Shown piece by piece: positions 31,484 through 39,608 of a stretch of DNA of 64,000 bases. The position numbers were made by a program, and so were the translations under genes. Where the stretch lies: assembly GCA_043774625.1 (NCBI GenBank), contig JAYVTG010000097.1:1-64000 (forward strand), written 5' to 3'. The stretch comes from JAAFIP01 sp043774625. Lineage in GTDB: Bacteria; Pseudomonadota; Gammaproteobacteria; Burkholderiales; Burkholderiaceae_C. The notes under the pieces were generated by a model. That model saw nothing but the letters and a program-made list of their open reading frames with translations, was not told the DNA's origin and made no database searches. The stretch's first letter is position 1; every line of letters begins with the position of its first letter.

Positions 31484-33220
31484 ATGTCTGCTGTTGATAC
31501 CCCTGCCACCTTAAATACTGCCGTTGCTCTGCCAGGACTGGGGCGCGCTCTGGTTATGGCCGGCAAAGTAGGCCAGCGCTCGGCTGAAGATATCTACAAA
31601 AAATCGCTAGCTACCCGCAGCAGTTTTATCGCTGAACTGCTTGGCGCGGGTGTAGTCTCTTCGGCAGATTTGGCACACACCATGTCCATCGCGTTTGCCG
31701 CACCACTGCTGGACCTGGATGCGATAGACATACAACGCCTGCCCAAAGGCTTACTGGACCCCAAACTGTGCCAAAGCCAGAGGGTGGTTGTACTCAGTAA
31801 GCGCAATAACCGTCTGATTGTGGCCACCGCAGACCCGTCTGATCAGCAAGCAGCCGAAAAAATCAAGTTCTCGACCCAAATGGGCACGGACTGGGTGATT
31901 GCAGAGTACGACAAGCTCAGCAGAATGGTAGATGCGGCCTCCGTCACGGCTTCGGAGGCCATGGAAAGTATTCTCGGTGGTGATTTCGAATTCGATGAAT
32001 CCTCGATGGAGATAGCCAACGAGGAAGACAAAGACGCCATTTCTACGGACGTAGAAGACGCGCCAGTCGTCAAGTTTTTGCAAAAAATGCTGATCGACGC
32101 CTTCAATATGCGTGCATCCGATCTACATTTTGAACCCTACGAACACACCTACCGTGTTCGCTTTCGTGTAGACGGGGAGTTGCGCGAAATCTCTTCCCCG
32201 CCCCCTGCCATTAAAGAGAAACTTGCTTCCCGCATCAAAGTGTTGTCTCGTCTGGACATTTCTGAAAAACGAGTGCCACAAGACGGGCGCATGAAGATGA
32301 AAATGGGCGGCAATCGCATGATCGATTTTCGTGTCAGCACGCTACCCACCATGTTTGGTGAAAAGATCGTTATCCGTATTCTGGACCCTTCCAGCGCAAA
32401 ACTGGGCATTGATGCTCTGGGGTATGAGAAGGTAGAAAAGGATCGTTTGATGGCTGCTGTGGAGCGTCCGTATGGTATGGTCTTGGTCACCGGGCCGACT
32501 GGTTCTGGCAAAACGGTATCGCTTTACACCTGCTTGAATATTCTCAACAAGCCAGGGGTCAATATTTCTACCGCCGAAGACCCCTGCGAAATCAACTTGC
32601 CAGGTGTTAATCAAGTCAACGTGAACGATAAAGCGGGATTGACTTTTGCCGTAGCGCTCAAGTCTTTCTTGCGCCAAGACCCAGACGTGATCATGGTTGG
32701 TGAGATTCGTGACCTGGAAACGGCCGATATCGCCATCAAGGCTGCACAAACAGGCCACATGGTGCTCAGTACTCTGCACACCAATGATGCACCCACTACA
32801 CTGACCCGCATGCGCAACATGGGCATTGCTCCATTCAACATCGCATCTAGCGTCATATTGATTACCGCCCAGCGCCTGGCTCGTCGCTTGTGCCCCAATT
32901 GCAAAAAACCCGCAGATATTCCGCATGAAACATTGCTGGAAGCAGGTTTTAAAGAAGACGATGTGGACGGCACTTGGACGCCCTATAAAAATGTTGGCTG
33001 TTCCATGTGCAATAACGGTTACAAAGGCCGCGTTGGCATTTACCAGGTCATGCCTATCAGCGAAGATATGCAACGCCTGATTTTGGCGGATGCGAGCGCG
33101 ATGGATATTGCCACCCTGTCTGAAAAAGAAGGTGTGCGCAGTCTGCGTCAGTCCGGTTTGAGCAAGGTCAAACTGGGCATGACAACCCTAGAAGAGGTTC
33201 TGGCCGTTACCAACCAGTAA
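31484..33220 (+). CDS. pilB: Type IV pilus extension ATPase
   Basis: Hexameric cytoplasmic ATPase that drives pilus assembly. 578 residues. The N-terminal domain is about 1-150. The catalytic domain has DLHFEPYEHTYRVRFRVDG, Walker A GPTGSGKTVS (about 337), Asp box EDPCEI, and GEIRDLETADIAIKAAQTG with the His box STLHTND. The tetracysteine zinc site CPNCKK...CSMCNNGYKGR is at about 470-510. First of pilBCD. Confidence 0.96.
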   Translation: MSAVDTPATLNTAVALPGLGRALVMAGKVGQRSAEDIYKKSLATRSSFIAELLGAGVVSSADLAHTMSIAFAAPLLDLDAIDIQRLPKGLLDPKLCQSQRVVVLSKRNNRLIVATADPSDQQAAEKIKFSTQMGTDWVIAEYDKLSRMVDAASVTASEAMESILGGDFEFDESSMEIANEEDKDAISTDVEDAPVVKFLQKMLIDAFNMRASDLHFEPYEHTYRVRFRVDGELREISSPPPAIKEKLASRIKVLSRLDISEKRVPQDGRMKMKMGGNRMIDFRVSTLPTMFGEKIVIRILDPSSAKLGIDALGYEKVEKDRLMAAVERPYGMVLVTGPTGSGKTVSLYTCLNILNKPGVNISTAEDPCEINLPGVNQVNVNDKAGLTFAVALKSFLRQDPDVIMVGEIRDLETADIAIKAAQTGHMVLSTLHTNDAPTTLTRMRNMGIAPFNIASSVILITAQRLARRLCPNCKKPADIPHETLLEAGFKEDDVDGTWTPYKNVGCSMCNNGYKGRVGIYQVMPISEDMQRLILADASAMDIATLSEKEGVRSLRQSGLSKVKLGMTTLEEVLAVTNQ

Positions 33221-33291
33221 GCACATGCTACGCAAATCACTTGCCTTACACATTCATATTTGCCCAATAGCGGCGCTTGACGAGGGACACT

Positions 33292-34506
33292 ATGGCAACT
33301 GCTAAAAAAGAGGCTAAAGATTTTGTTTTTGAATGGGAAGGCAAAGACCGTAATAGCAAAGTAGTCCGTGGTGAGGTCCGCGCCATTGGCGAAGCGCAAG
33401 TGCAAGCCACCTTGCGCAGGCAAGGCGTACTCACCACCAAGATCAAAAAACGCCGCATGCGCTCGGGCCAGAAAATCAAGCCCAGAGATATTGCGATTTT
33501 CACGCGCCAACTAGCCACCATGATGAAGGCTGGCGTTCCATTGTTGCAATCTTTCGACATTGTGGGCCGTGGTAATACCAATGCCAGCGTTACCAAATTG
33601 CTCAACGATGTTCGTACTGACGTCGAAACCGGCACATCGCTATCTGCCGCATTTCGCAAGTACCCCATGCACTTTGACAATCTGTATTGCAACTTGGTAG
33701 AAGCCGGCGAAACCGCAGGTATTTTGGAAGCATTGTTAGACCGTTTGGCGGTTTATATGGAAAAAACAGAAGCTATCAAATCAAAGATCAAATCTGCACT
33801 GATGTATCCTGCATCGGTGGTTATAGTGGCTTTCGTGGTGGTAGCCGTGATCATGATTTTTGTGATCCCGGCCTTCAAGCAAGTGTTTACCTCATTTGGT
33901 GCCGACTTGCCCGCACCCACCTTGTTTGTGATGGCTATCAGCGAAGTTTTTGTGAAATGGTGGTGGCTCATCTTTGGTGCCATTGGTGGCGGTTTTTACT
34001 TTTTCATGCAGGCTTGGAGACGCAGCGAGAAAATGCAAAAATTCATGGATAGAGCTTTGCTGAAAATGCCTGTATTTGGTTCTCTCATTGAAAAATCTTG
34101 CATCGCACGCTGGACACGCACTTTGGCGACCATGTTTGCCGCTGGCGTACCGTTGGTCGAGGCGCTTGATTCTGTGGGCGGTGCTTCTGGCAACTCCAAG
34201 TATGCCGACGCTACAGTCAAAATCCAGCAAGAAGTGTCAACCGGCACCTCGCTCACGTCTGCCATGACCAATGCCAACCTGTTTCCCTCCATGGTGATTC
34301 AGATGACTGCGATTGGTGAAGAGTCTGGCTCGATTGATCACATGCTGGGCAAAGCTGCTGACTTTTATGAGGCTGAAGTGGACGAGATGGTAGCCGGCCT
34401 GTCCAGCCTGATGGAACCCATCATCATCGTGTTCCTGGGCACCATTATTGGCGGTATTGTGGTATCCATGTACCTGCCTATCTTCAAACTGGGCCAGGTT
34501 GTGTAA
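33292..34506 (+). CDS. pilC: Type IV pilus inner-membrane platform protein
   Basis: 404 residues from ATG 33292 (MATAKKEAKDFVFEW) with a GAGGGA site 4-5 nt upstream; a TTG at 33277 is rejected. Two T2SF domains are present: KIKPRDIAIFTRQLATMMKAGVPL, and its repeat around RWTRTLATMFAAGVPLVEAL. Membrane helices are near 170-190, 220-240 and 375-400. The stop overlaps the pilD start (TAATG). Confidence 0.96.
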   Translation: MATAKKEAKDFVFEWEGKDRNSKVVRGEVRAIGEAQVQATLRRQGVLTTKIKKRRMRSGQKIKPRDIAIFTRQLATMMKAGVPLLQSFDIVGRGNTNASVTKLLNDVRTDVETGTSLSAAFRKYPMHFDNLYCNLVEAGETAGILEALLDRLAVYMEKTEAIKSKIKSALMYPASVVIVAFVVVAVIMIFVIPAFKQVFTSFGADLPAPTLFVMAISEVFVKWWWLIFGAIGGGFYFFMQAWRRSEKMQKFMDRALLKMPVFGSLIEKSCIARWTRTLATMFAAGVPLVEALDSVGGASGNSKYADATVKIQQEVSTGTSLTSAMTNANLFPSMVIQMTAIGEESGSIDHMLGKAADFYEAEVDEMVAGLSSLMEPIIIVFLGTIIGGIVVSMYLPIFKLGQVV

Positions 34507-35366
34507 TGGATTTATTGTCCTGGCTGGATGTCGCTTTAGTGGGCATTCTGGGTTTGCTGATCGGTAGTTTTTTAAACGTTGTCATATACCGCCTTCCCAA
34601 AATGCTGGAAGCGCAATGGGCAGCCGAATGTGCTGCCCTGTCTGACCAGACTGTTCCTGATCCTTCGGCACCTGAGCCTGCACCGTTTAACCTTTTGGTG
34701 CCCCGTTCACGTTGTGGCTGCTGCGGACATATGATTCGCTGGTATGAAAATATTCCAATCCTCAGTTACCTGTTTCTGCGCGGCAAATGCTCTGCCTGCG
34801 ACACCAAAATCAGCTTGCGCTATCCGTTGGTAGAACTGACCACTGGCGCCTTGTTTACATTTTGTGCAGCGCGATGGGGTTGGTCATTCACCACCGCCGT
34901 CTGGTGTGCTTTTTGCGCTGCCATGGTGGCTTTAGCCTGCATTGATTGGGACACTACTTTGCTGCCAGACGACATTACCCTGCCTTTGCTTTGGCTGGGC
35001 CTGATTGCAGCCGCAATGCGCTGGATCACGCCCCCCAGCCTGCCCGACGCCGTGTGGGGCGCTGTGGCAGGCTATCTGTCTCTGTGGGTAGTCTATTGGG
35101 CCTTCAAGCTGATCACGGGCAAAGAGGGCATGGGCTACGGGGACTTCAAGCTCTTTGCCGCTTTGGGCGCCTGGTTTGGCTGGCAAGCGCTGGTGCCGAT
35201 CATTTTGATGTCCTCGGTGATTGGAGCGATTATCGGTATCGCGCTGAAGTTTTCTTCTGGGCTACGTGAAGGCGGCTATATCCCTTTTGGTCCTTTCCTC
35301 GTAGGCGCTGGGCTGACAGCGCTTATTTTTGGACCGCAGTCAATTTTGCGGGCAGTGGGTTTGTAA
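34506..35366 (+). CDS. pilD: Prepilin leader peptidase/N-methyltransferase
   Basis: Cleaves and N-methylates type IV prepilins. 286 residues, polytopic. The N-terminal GSFLNVVIYRLPKM motif is conserved. Two CxxC pairs (CGCCGHMIRWYENIP, CSACDTKISLRYP) bind zinc. Catalytic aspartates are in LACIDWDTTLLPDD and GKEGMGYGDFKLFA. Overlaps pilC by one base. Confidence 0.95.
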   Translation: MDLLSWLDVALVGILGLLIGSFLNVVIYRLPKMLEAQWAAECAALSDQTVPDPSAPEPAPFNLLVPRSRCGCCGHMIRWYENIPILSYLFLRGKCSACDTKISLRYPLVELTTGALFTFCAARWGWSFTTAVWCAFCAAMVALACIDWDTTLLPDDITLPLLWLGLIAAAMRWITPPSLPDAVWGAVAGYLSLWVVYWAFKLITGKEGMGYGDFKLFAALGAWFGWQALVPIILMSSVIGAIIGIALKFSSGLREGGYIPFGPFLVGAGLTALIFGPQSILRAVGL

Positions 35367-35397
35367 GCCCGCAATCACATCCCGAGGCAGGTACTTC

Positions 35398-36000
35398 GTG
35401 GCAATCCAGCTAGGCTTAACCGGCGGTATTGGCAGCGGCAAGACTACTGTCGCTGGCATCTGGGCGTCCTTGGGTGCCTATGTGATTGATGCAGATGCCC
35501 TGTCCCGCACACTTACCGCGAGCGGTGGTGATGCCATCAGCGCTATCCAAAAGAGCTTCGGGGCTCAAGCGATTGCAACTGACGGATCGCTCAACCGCGA
35601 TGCCATGCGTACTCTGGTTTTTACAGATCCAAGCGCCAAACAACGGCTTGAAGCCATTCTTCACCCCCTGATAGCAAAGCGCATGGCCCAAGCACAATCC
35701 GACGCACAGCGCGCTGGCATGAACGTAGTCGTACTCGACATACCACTGTTGGTGGAGTCGCCCCGCTGGCGACCTCGACTGGATCATGTAATGGTGGTGG
35801 ACTGCGACAGCGCCACCCAAATACAGCGGGTGCAATCGCGCAGCGGCTGGACTGCAGAACAAACGCAGCAGGTCATTTCGGCGCAGGCCTCGCGGGCGCA
35901 GCGCCTGGCTGCAGCAGACATCGTTATGGTCAACCAGAACATCAACCTGTCACAGTTGGAGACCATGGTACGACAAGTTGCACAGGACTTCGGGCTATGA
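35398..36000 (+). CDS. coaE: Dephospho-CoA kinase
   Basis: Last step of coenzyme A synthesis. 200 residues from GTG 35398 (MAIQLGLTGGIG), with a GAGGCAGG site about 7 nt upstream; the longer ATG frame at 35329 overlaps pilD and is rejected. The P-loop is TGGIGSGKTT. VVLDIPLLVES is the CoA-binding region. The pilD-coaE-zapD-yacG order is typical of beta- and gammaproteobacteria. Confidence 0.94.
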   Translation: MAIQLGLTGGIGSGKTTVAGIWASLGAYVIDADALSRTLTASGGDAISAIQKSFGAQAIATDGSLNRDAMRTLVFTDPSAKQRLEAILHPLIAKRMAQAQSDAQRAGMNVVVLDIPLLVESPRWRPRLDHVMVVDCDSATQIQRVQSRSGWTAEQTQQVISAQASRAQRLAAADIVMVNQNINLSQLETMVRQVAQDFGL

Positions 36001-36022
36001 TGCGCGATACGAAAGTGCAACA

Positions 36023-36781
36023 GTGATCAACTACGAATACCCTTTTAATGAGCGCGTGCGTACCTATTTGCGACTTGAGCACCTGTTCGAACGCTTGGGG
36101 CTTTTGCTGGCACGCGAAACTGCACTTGACCACCATTACGCCTTTGTCACGATTTTTGAGATCATCGAGGTCGGCGCCCGCGCCGACCTCAAATCAGACG
36201 TACTCAGAGACCTGGAAAAGCACCGCCAGCAGTTTGCCAGCTACCGCGACAACCCGGCTATTGCCCAAGATGTACTCCTGAACACCTTGACCCAGATTGA
36301 AGCGTCTTATGCTGCACTCAACGGTCAACCTGGCAAGGCAGGCGTCACCCTGAACGACAATGAATGGGTGACGAGTGTGCGCAGCCGTATTGGCATACCC
36401 GCAGGTACTTGCGAATTTGATTTACCCGCTTATTACCACTGGCAACACTACAGCGCCGATCAGCGCCGCGCCGACCTTACCCGCTGGGCCAGTACGCTAT
36501 GGCCGCTGGCACAGTGCATCAGCGTGCTGATGAAGTTGCTGCGCGACTCGGGTTCTCCGCAAAAAGTGATGGCTACCGCTGGGCAATACCAGCAAAACCT
36601 GCCCCAAGGCCGCAGTTTTCAGCTGCTGCGCCTGCGCATCGATGCCCATAGCGGCTTGATACCTGAGATCAGTGGCAATCGCCTGATGGTGTCTGTGCGG
36701 CTGTTACGCGCGGCCCTGGATGACAAGCTGCCATCTCCAAGTGGTGAAGATGTAGAGTTAGAACTCACTTTTTGTTCTTGA
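36023..36781 (+). CDS. zapD: Cell division protein ZapD
   Basis: Crosslinks FtsZ filaments at the division ring. 252 residues from GTG 36023 (MINYEYPFNERVRTYLRLEHL), the form usual for ZapD; an ATG at 35978 would overlap coaE. A GAAAG site precedes the GTG. FRHQF-like helices give way to a C-terminal beta domain with SFQLLRLRID. Between coaE and yacG as expected. Confidence 0.93.
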   Translation: MINYEYPFNERVRTYLRLEHLFERLGLLLARETALDHHYAFVTIFEIIEVGARADLKSDVLRDLEKHRQQFASYRDNPAIAQDVLLNTLTQIEASYAALNGQPGKAGVTLNDNEWVTSVRSRIGIPAGTCEFDLPAYYHWQHYSADQRRADLTRWASTLWPLAQCISVLMKLLRDSGSPQKVMATAGQYQQNLPQGRSFQLLRLRIDAHSGLIPEISGNRLMVSVRLLRAALDDKLPSPSGEDVELELTFCS

Positions 36782-36796
36782 TGGTTGGCATACGGC

Positions 36797-37003
36797 ATGA
36801 ACAAGGCATCACCACCCACCGTCCGTTGCCCACAGTGCAAAGGCCCAACCCTGTTTGCTCCCAGTAACCCTTGGCGGCCTTTTTGCAGTGAACGCTGCAA
36901 AAACCGCGACTTTGGTGCTTGGGCGAGTGAGGAATTTCGCGTGCCCAGCACGCCACCGCCCGACGAGGTGTTTGGCGACGCCAGCCAGCAAAATATTCAT
37001 TAA
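36797..37003 (+). CDS. yacG: DNA gyrase inhibitor YacG (zinc protein)
   Basis: 68 residues from ATG 36797 (MNKASPPTVRCPQC). Four zinc-binding cysteines in CPQC and CSERCKNRD. FGAWASEEFRVP is the family signature. E. coli YacG binds GyrB and inhibits gyrase. Last of the pilD-coaE-zapD-yacG group. Confidence 0.94.
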   Translation: MNKASPPTVRCPQCKGPTLFAPSNPWRPFCSERCKNRDFGAWASEEFRVPSTPPPDEVFGDASQQNIH

Positions 37004-37011
37004 ATTCGCCT

Positions 37012-37055
37012 GATACCAGCGTGGAATATGCGCGAGCAGCTATTATATTTATAGC
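37012..37055 (-). repeat. Dispersed element copy 10 (intergenic)
   Basis: Between yacG and its terminator. Contains CCAGCGTGGAATATGCGCGA and the GCTATTATATTTATAGC hairpin half. Confidence 0.94.
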
Positions 37056-37087
37056 GTATAGAGTTTGCTTCCCAAGAAAATACCCAT

Positions 37088-37122
37088 AAAAAAGCCGCCT
37101 GAATGACTTCGGCGGCTTTTTT
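37088..37122. terminator. Bidirectional terminator between yacG and rpmG
   Basis: A6 GCCGCC, 11-nt loop, GGCGGC T6. Serves the converging yacG and rpmG transcripts. Confidence 0.9.
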
Positions 37123-37138
37123 GATTCTGTGTACTGAA

Positions 37139-37306
37139 TTACTTCAGCTTGACTTCTTTGTAGTCCACATGCTTGCGAGCTTTTGGATCAAACTTGCTGA
37201 TCAGCATTTTCTCGGGCATGGTTTTCTTGTTTTTGGTGGTGGTGTAAAAATGGCCGGTTCCAGCAGTGGATTCCAGCTTGATTTTTTCGCGTGCGCCTTT
37301 TGCCAT
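37139..37306 (-). CDS. rpmG: 50S ribosomal protein L33
   Basis: 55 residues: MAKGAREKIKLESTAGTGHF at the start and KFDPKARKHVDYKEVKLK at the end, typical of the zinc-free L33 form. It follows rpmB by 11 bp. Confidence 0.97.
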   Translation of the reverse strand: MAKGAREKIKLESTAGTGHFYTTTKNKKTMPEKMLISKFDPKARKHVDYKEVKLK

Positions 37307-37317
37307 GGTGCTTCTCC

Positions 37318-37551
37318 TTAAATCTGGCCACGTGCGCGCATGTCTGCGAGCACAGAGTCAATACCGTTTTTGTCGATCAAACGCAAACCTGCATTGGTGA
37401 TGCGCAAACGCACCCAACGGTTTTCGCTTTCGACGAAAAAGCGGCGGTATTGCAGGTTAGGCAAAAAACGACGCTTGGTTTTGTTATTGGCGTGGGAAAC
37501 GTTGTTCCCCGTCATTGGGCCCTTGCCCGTTACTTCACATACACGTGCCAT
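37318..37551 (-). CDS. rpmB: 50S ribosomal protein L28
   Basis: 77 residues from ATG 37551 (MARVCEVTGKGPMTGNNVSH). The N-terminal signature and NLQYRRFFVESENRWVRLR are diagnostic. A longer frame upstream is not supported. A GAGGAG-like site precedes the ATG. Operon with rpmG. Confidence 0.97.
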   Translation of the reverse strand: MARVCEVTGKGPMTGNNVSHANNKTKRRFLPNLQYRRFFVESENRWVRLRITNAGLRLIDKNGIDSVLADMRARGQI

Positions 37552-37686
37552 TACAGAGCACTCCTCAAGTGTAATTAACAGCTTTCGCTGCACCTCGCTC
37601 CGATCATTTGCACATTGCGCACAAATCACCCAGCGGTCTCATTTTGGGATAACCCAAAAGCCTTCAGTTTTTACCCGAAGCCTTTG

Positions 37687-37692
37687 ATTATA
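37687..37692 (-). promoter_or_regulatory. Candidate -10 of rpmB-rpmG
   Basis: TATAAT on the minus strand about 135 nt before rpmB. No clear -35 box. Confidence 0.38.
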
Positions 37693-37737
37693 GCTTTTTT
37701 CGGCACATTTTGGTCTTGCTAGGCGCGCCAAGGCCAT

Positions 37738-38688
37738 TTATGCGCCTTTTTGCTGCTCCAAAAAGCGCTGTGCGTCCAGTGCGGCCATACAACCCGTGCC
37801 CGCGCTGGTAATGGCCTGACGGTAGACGTGGTCTTGCACATCACCTGCAGCAAACACGCCAGGCACGCTGGTCATGGTCGCCATGCCTTTCAAACCGCTT
37901 TGGGTGATGATGTAACCGTCCTTCATCTCCAGTTGGCCTTTGAAGATGTCGGTATTGGGCGAATGGCCAATGGCAATAAAGCAGCCTTTGAGGGTAATGT
38001 CTTCCGTAGCGCCTGTTTTGGTGCTCTTCAAACGTATGCCAGTCACGCCCGACGCATCGCCCAGCACTTCGTCCAAAGTGTTGAAGACCTTGAGCTCGAT
38101 CTTGCCCTCTTTGACCCGCTCCATCACCTTATCCACCAAAATCGGCTCGGCCTTGAAGGTGTCGCGGCGGTGCACCAAATACACCTTGCTGGCGATGTTG
38201 GACAGATACAACGCTTCTTCCACGGCAGTGTTTCCTCCTCCCACCACACAGCAAATCTGGTCGCGGTAGAAAAACCCATCGCAGGTGGCACAGCCGCTCA
38301 CACCGCGCCCCATAAAGGCTTCTTCCGACGGCAACCCCAGGTATTTGGCAGAAGCACCCGTAGCCAAAATGAGGGCGTCGCAGGTGTATTCGCCACTGTC
38401 GCCCTTGAGCGTGAATGGGCGTTTAGAAAAATCCACCGCACTGATGTGGTCGAAGATGATTTCGGTTTTGAAGCGTTCAGCATGCTCCAAAAAGCGCTGC
38501 ATCAGCTCTGGGCCTTGCACACCATGCACGTCGGCGGGCCAGTTGTCCACGTCGGTCGTGGTCATCAACTGGCCGCCTTGGGCCATGCCGGTAACCAGCA
38601 CGGGGTTCAGGTTAGCGCGAGCGGCGTAAACAGCAGCGGTGTAACCCGCAGGGCCGGAGCCTAAAATCAATACTTTGGCGTGTTTCAT
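37738..38688 (-). CDS. trxB: Thioredoxin reductase
   Basis: FAD- and NADPH-dependent reductase of thioredoxin. 316 residues. The FAD motif is LGSGPAGYTAAVYAAR, the redox pair is Cys133/Cys136 (GCATCDG), the NADPH motif is VGGGNTAVEEALYL, and the C-terminal FAD site is GVFAAGDVQDHVYRQA. Divergent from the Crp-like gene. Confidence 0.96.
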   Translation of the reverse strand: MKHAKVLILGSGPAGYTAAVYAARANLNPVLVTGMAQGGQLMTTTDVDNWPADVHGVQGPELMQRFLEHAERFKTEIIFDHISAVDFSKRPFTLKGDSGEYTCDALILATGASAKYLGLPSEEAFMGRGVSGCATCDGFFYRDQICCVVGGGNTAVEEALYLSNIASKVYLVHRRDTFKAEPILVDKVMERVKEGKIELKVFNTLDEVLGDASGVTGIRLKSTKTGATEDITLKGCFIAIGHSPNTDIFKGQLEMKDGYIITQSGLKGMATMTSVPGVFAAGDVQDHVYRQAITSAGTGCMAALDAQRFLEQQKGA

Positions 38689-38879
38689 AAAAATGATCTA
38701 AGGGAAATACTACGGGGAGATAACAGCTATTGGGTTAAAGTTAGGGCTATTGTGCACAAAATCAATCAGCTTGCTGGGATGAAGGCTCGAATTTGTGTTC
38801 ATGCTGCGTAAAGCTTAGTTACAAGGCAATGCCCGCAAAGGTCAACTTGCCATCATCCAATAACAACAGAGGGTCTGAC

Positions 38880-39554
38880 ATGTCGATGCTATCCAACTTA
38901 GAGCTCATTCGCCGGGTTCCACTTTTCTCCATGTTAACGCCTTCTCAAGCTGAAGCTGTTGCTGAAGCCGTTATCAAGCGTCGCTTCAAACGGGGCGAAA
39001 TGATTGTGGAGCAAGGTAAAAAGTCCAACGCTTTGTTCATTATTTTGACAGGCCGTGCACGGGTCATCACCACAGACACCCGTGGGCGCGAGGTGATTTT
39101 GGCCAGTCTGGAGCCCGGAGACTATATTGGCGAGATGAGTTTGATCGACAACGAGCCGCATTCTGCATCTGTGCGAGCCGAGGTGCAAACCGACGTGCTG
39201 ATGCTGGGTCGGGTGGAATTTGCCCGCTGCCTACCCGAAAATACGTCTATGGCCTACGCGGTCATGAAAGGCTTGGTACAGCGCCTGCGCCATGCTGACC
39301 GCAAAATCGAGTCTTTAGCCCTGATGGACGTGTATGGCCGCGTTGCGCGCGCATTGATCGAAGCTTCTCACACCGATACGGAAGGCTTGGTCGTCATTCG
39401 TGACAAAGTGTCGCGCCAGGATCTGGCCAAAATGGTGGGTGCATCGCGCGAGATGGTCAGCCGCGTGATGAAAGACCTGGAAGAACGCGGCTATATTGAG
39501 ACACAGGACAACGGCTCTTTGGTGATTAAAGAGCGCCTGAGCACGATGGGTTAA
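38880..39554 (+). CDS. Crp/Fnr family transcription regulator
   Basis: 224 residues from ATG 38880 (MSMLSNLELIRRVPLF), with an AGAGGG site about 7 nt upstream. The cyclic-nucleotide-binding fold has GKKSNALFIILTGRARV and PGDYIGEMSLIDNEPHSASV, where the Glu and the Ser of the phosphate cassette are kept, so cAMP or cGMP binding is possible. No Cys cluster, so not Fnr. The winged helix is VSRQDLAKMVGASREMVSRV. Sits just before ftsK. Confidence 0.9.
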   Translation: MSMLSNLELIRRVPLFSMLTPSQAEAVAEAVIKRRFKRGEMIVEQGKKSNALFIILTGRARVITTDTRGREVILASLEPGDYIGEMSLIDNEPHSASVRAEVQTDVLMLGRVEFARCLPENTSMAYAVMKGLVQRLRHADRKIESLALMDVYGRVARALIEASHTDTEGLVVIRDKVSRQDLAKMVGASREMVSRVMKDLEERGYIETQDNGSLVIKERLSTMG

Positions 39555-39608
39555 GCGGGGCTTGCAAAGCAAAGTTTCGCTAAGACTTGGGGTAAGCTCA
39601 GACTTAAT

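Noticed and set aside
37750..38664. A 304-codon open frame on the plus strand
   Set aside because: Exact antisense of trxB in a GC-biased gene; no ribosome-binding site and no recognisable domain.
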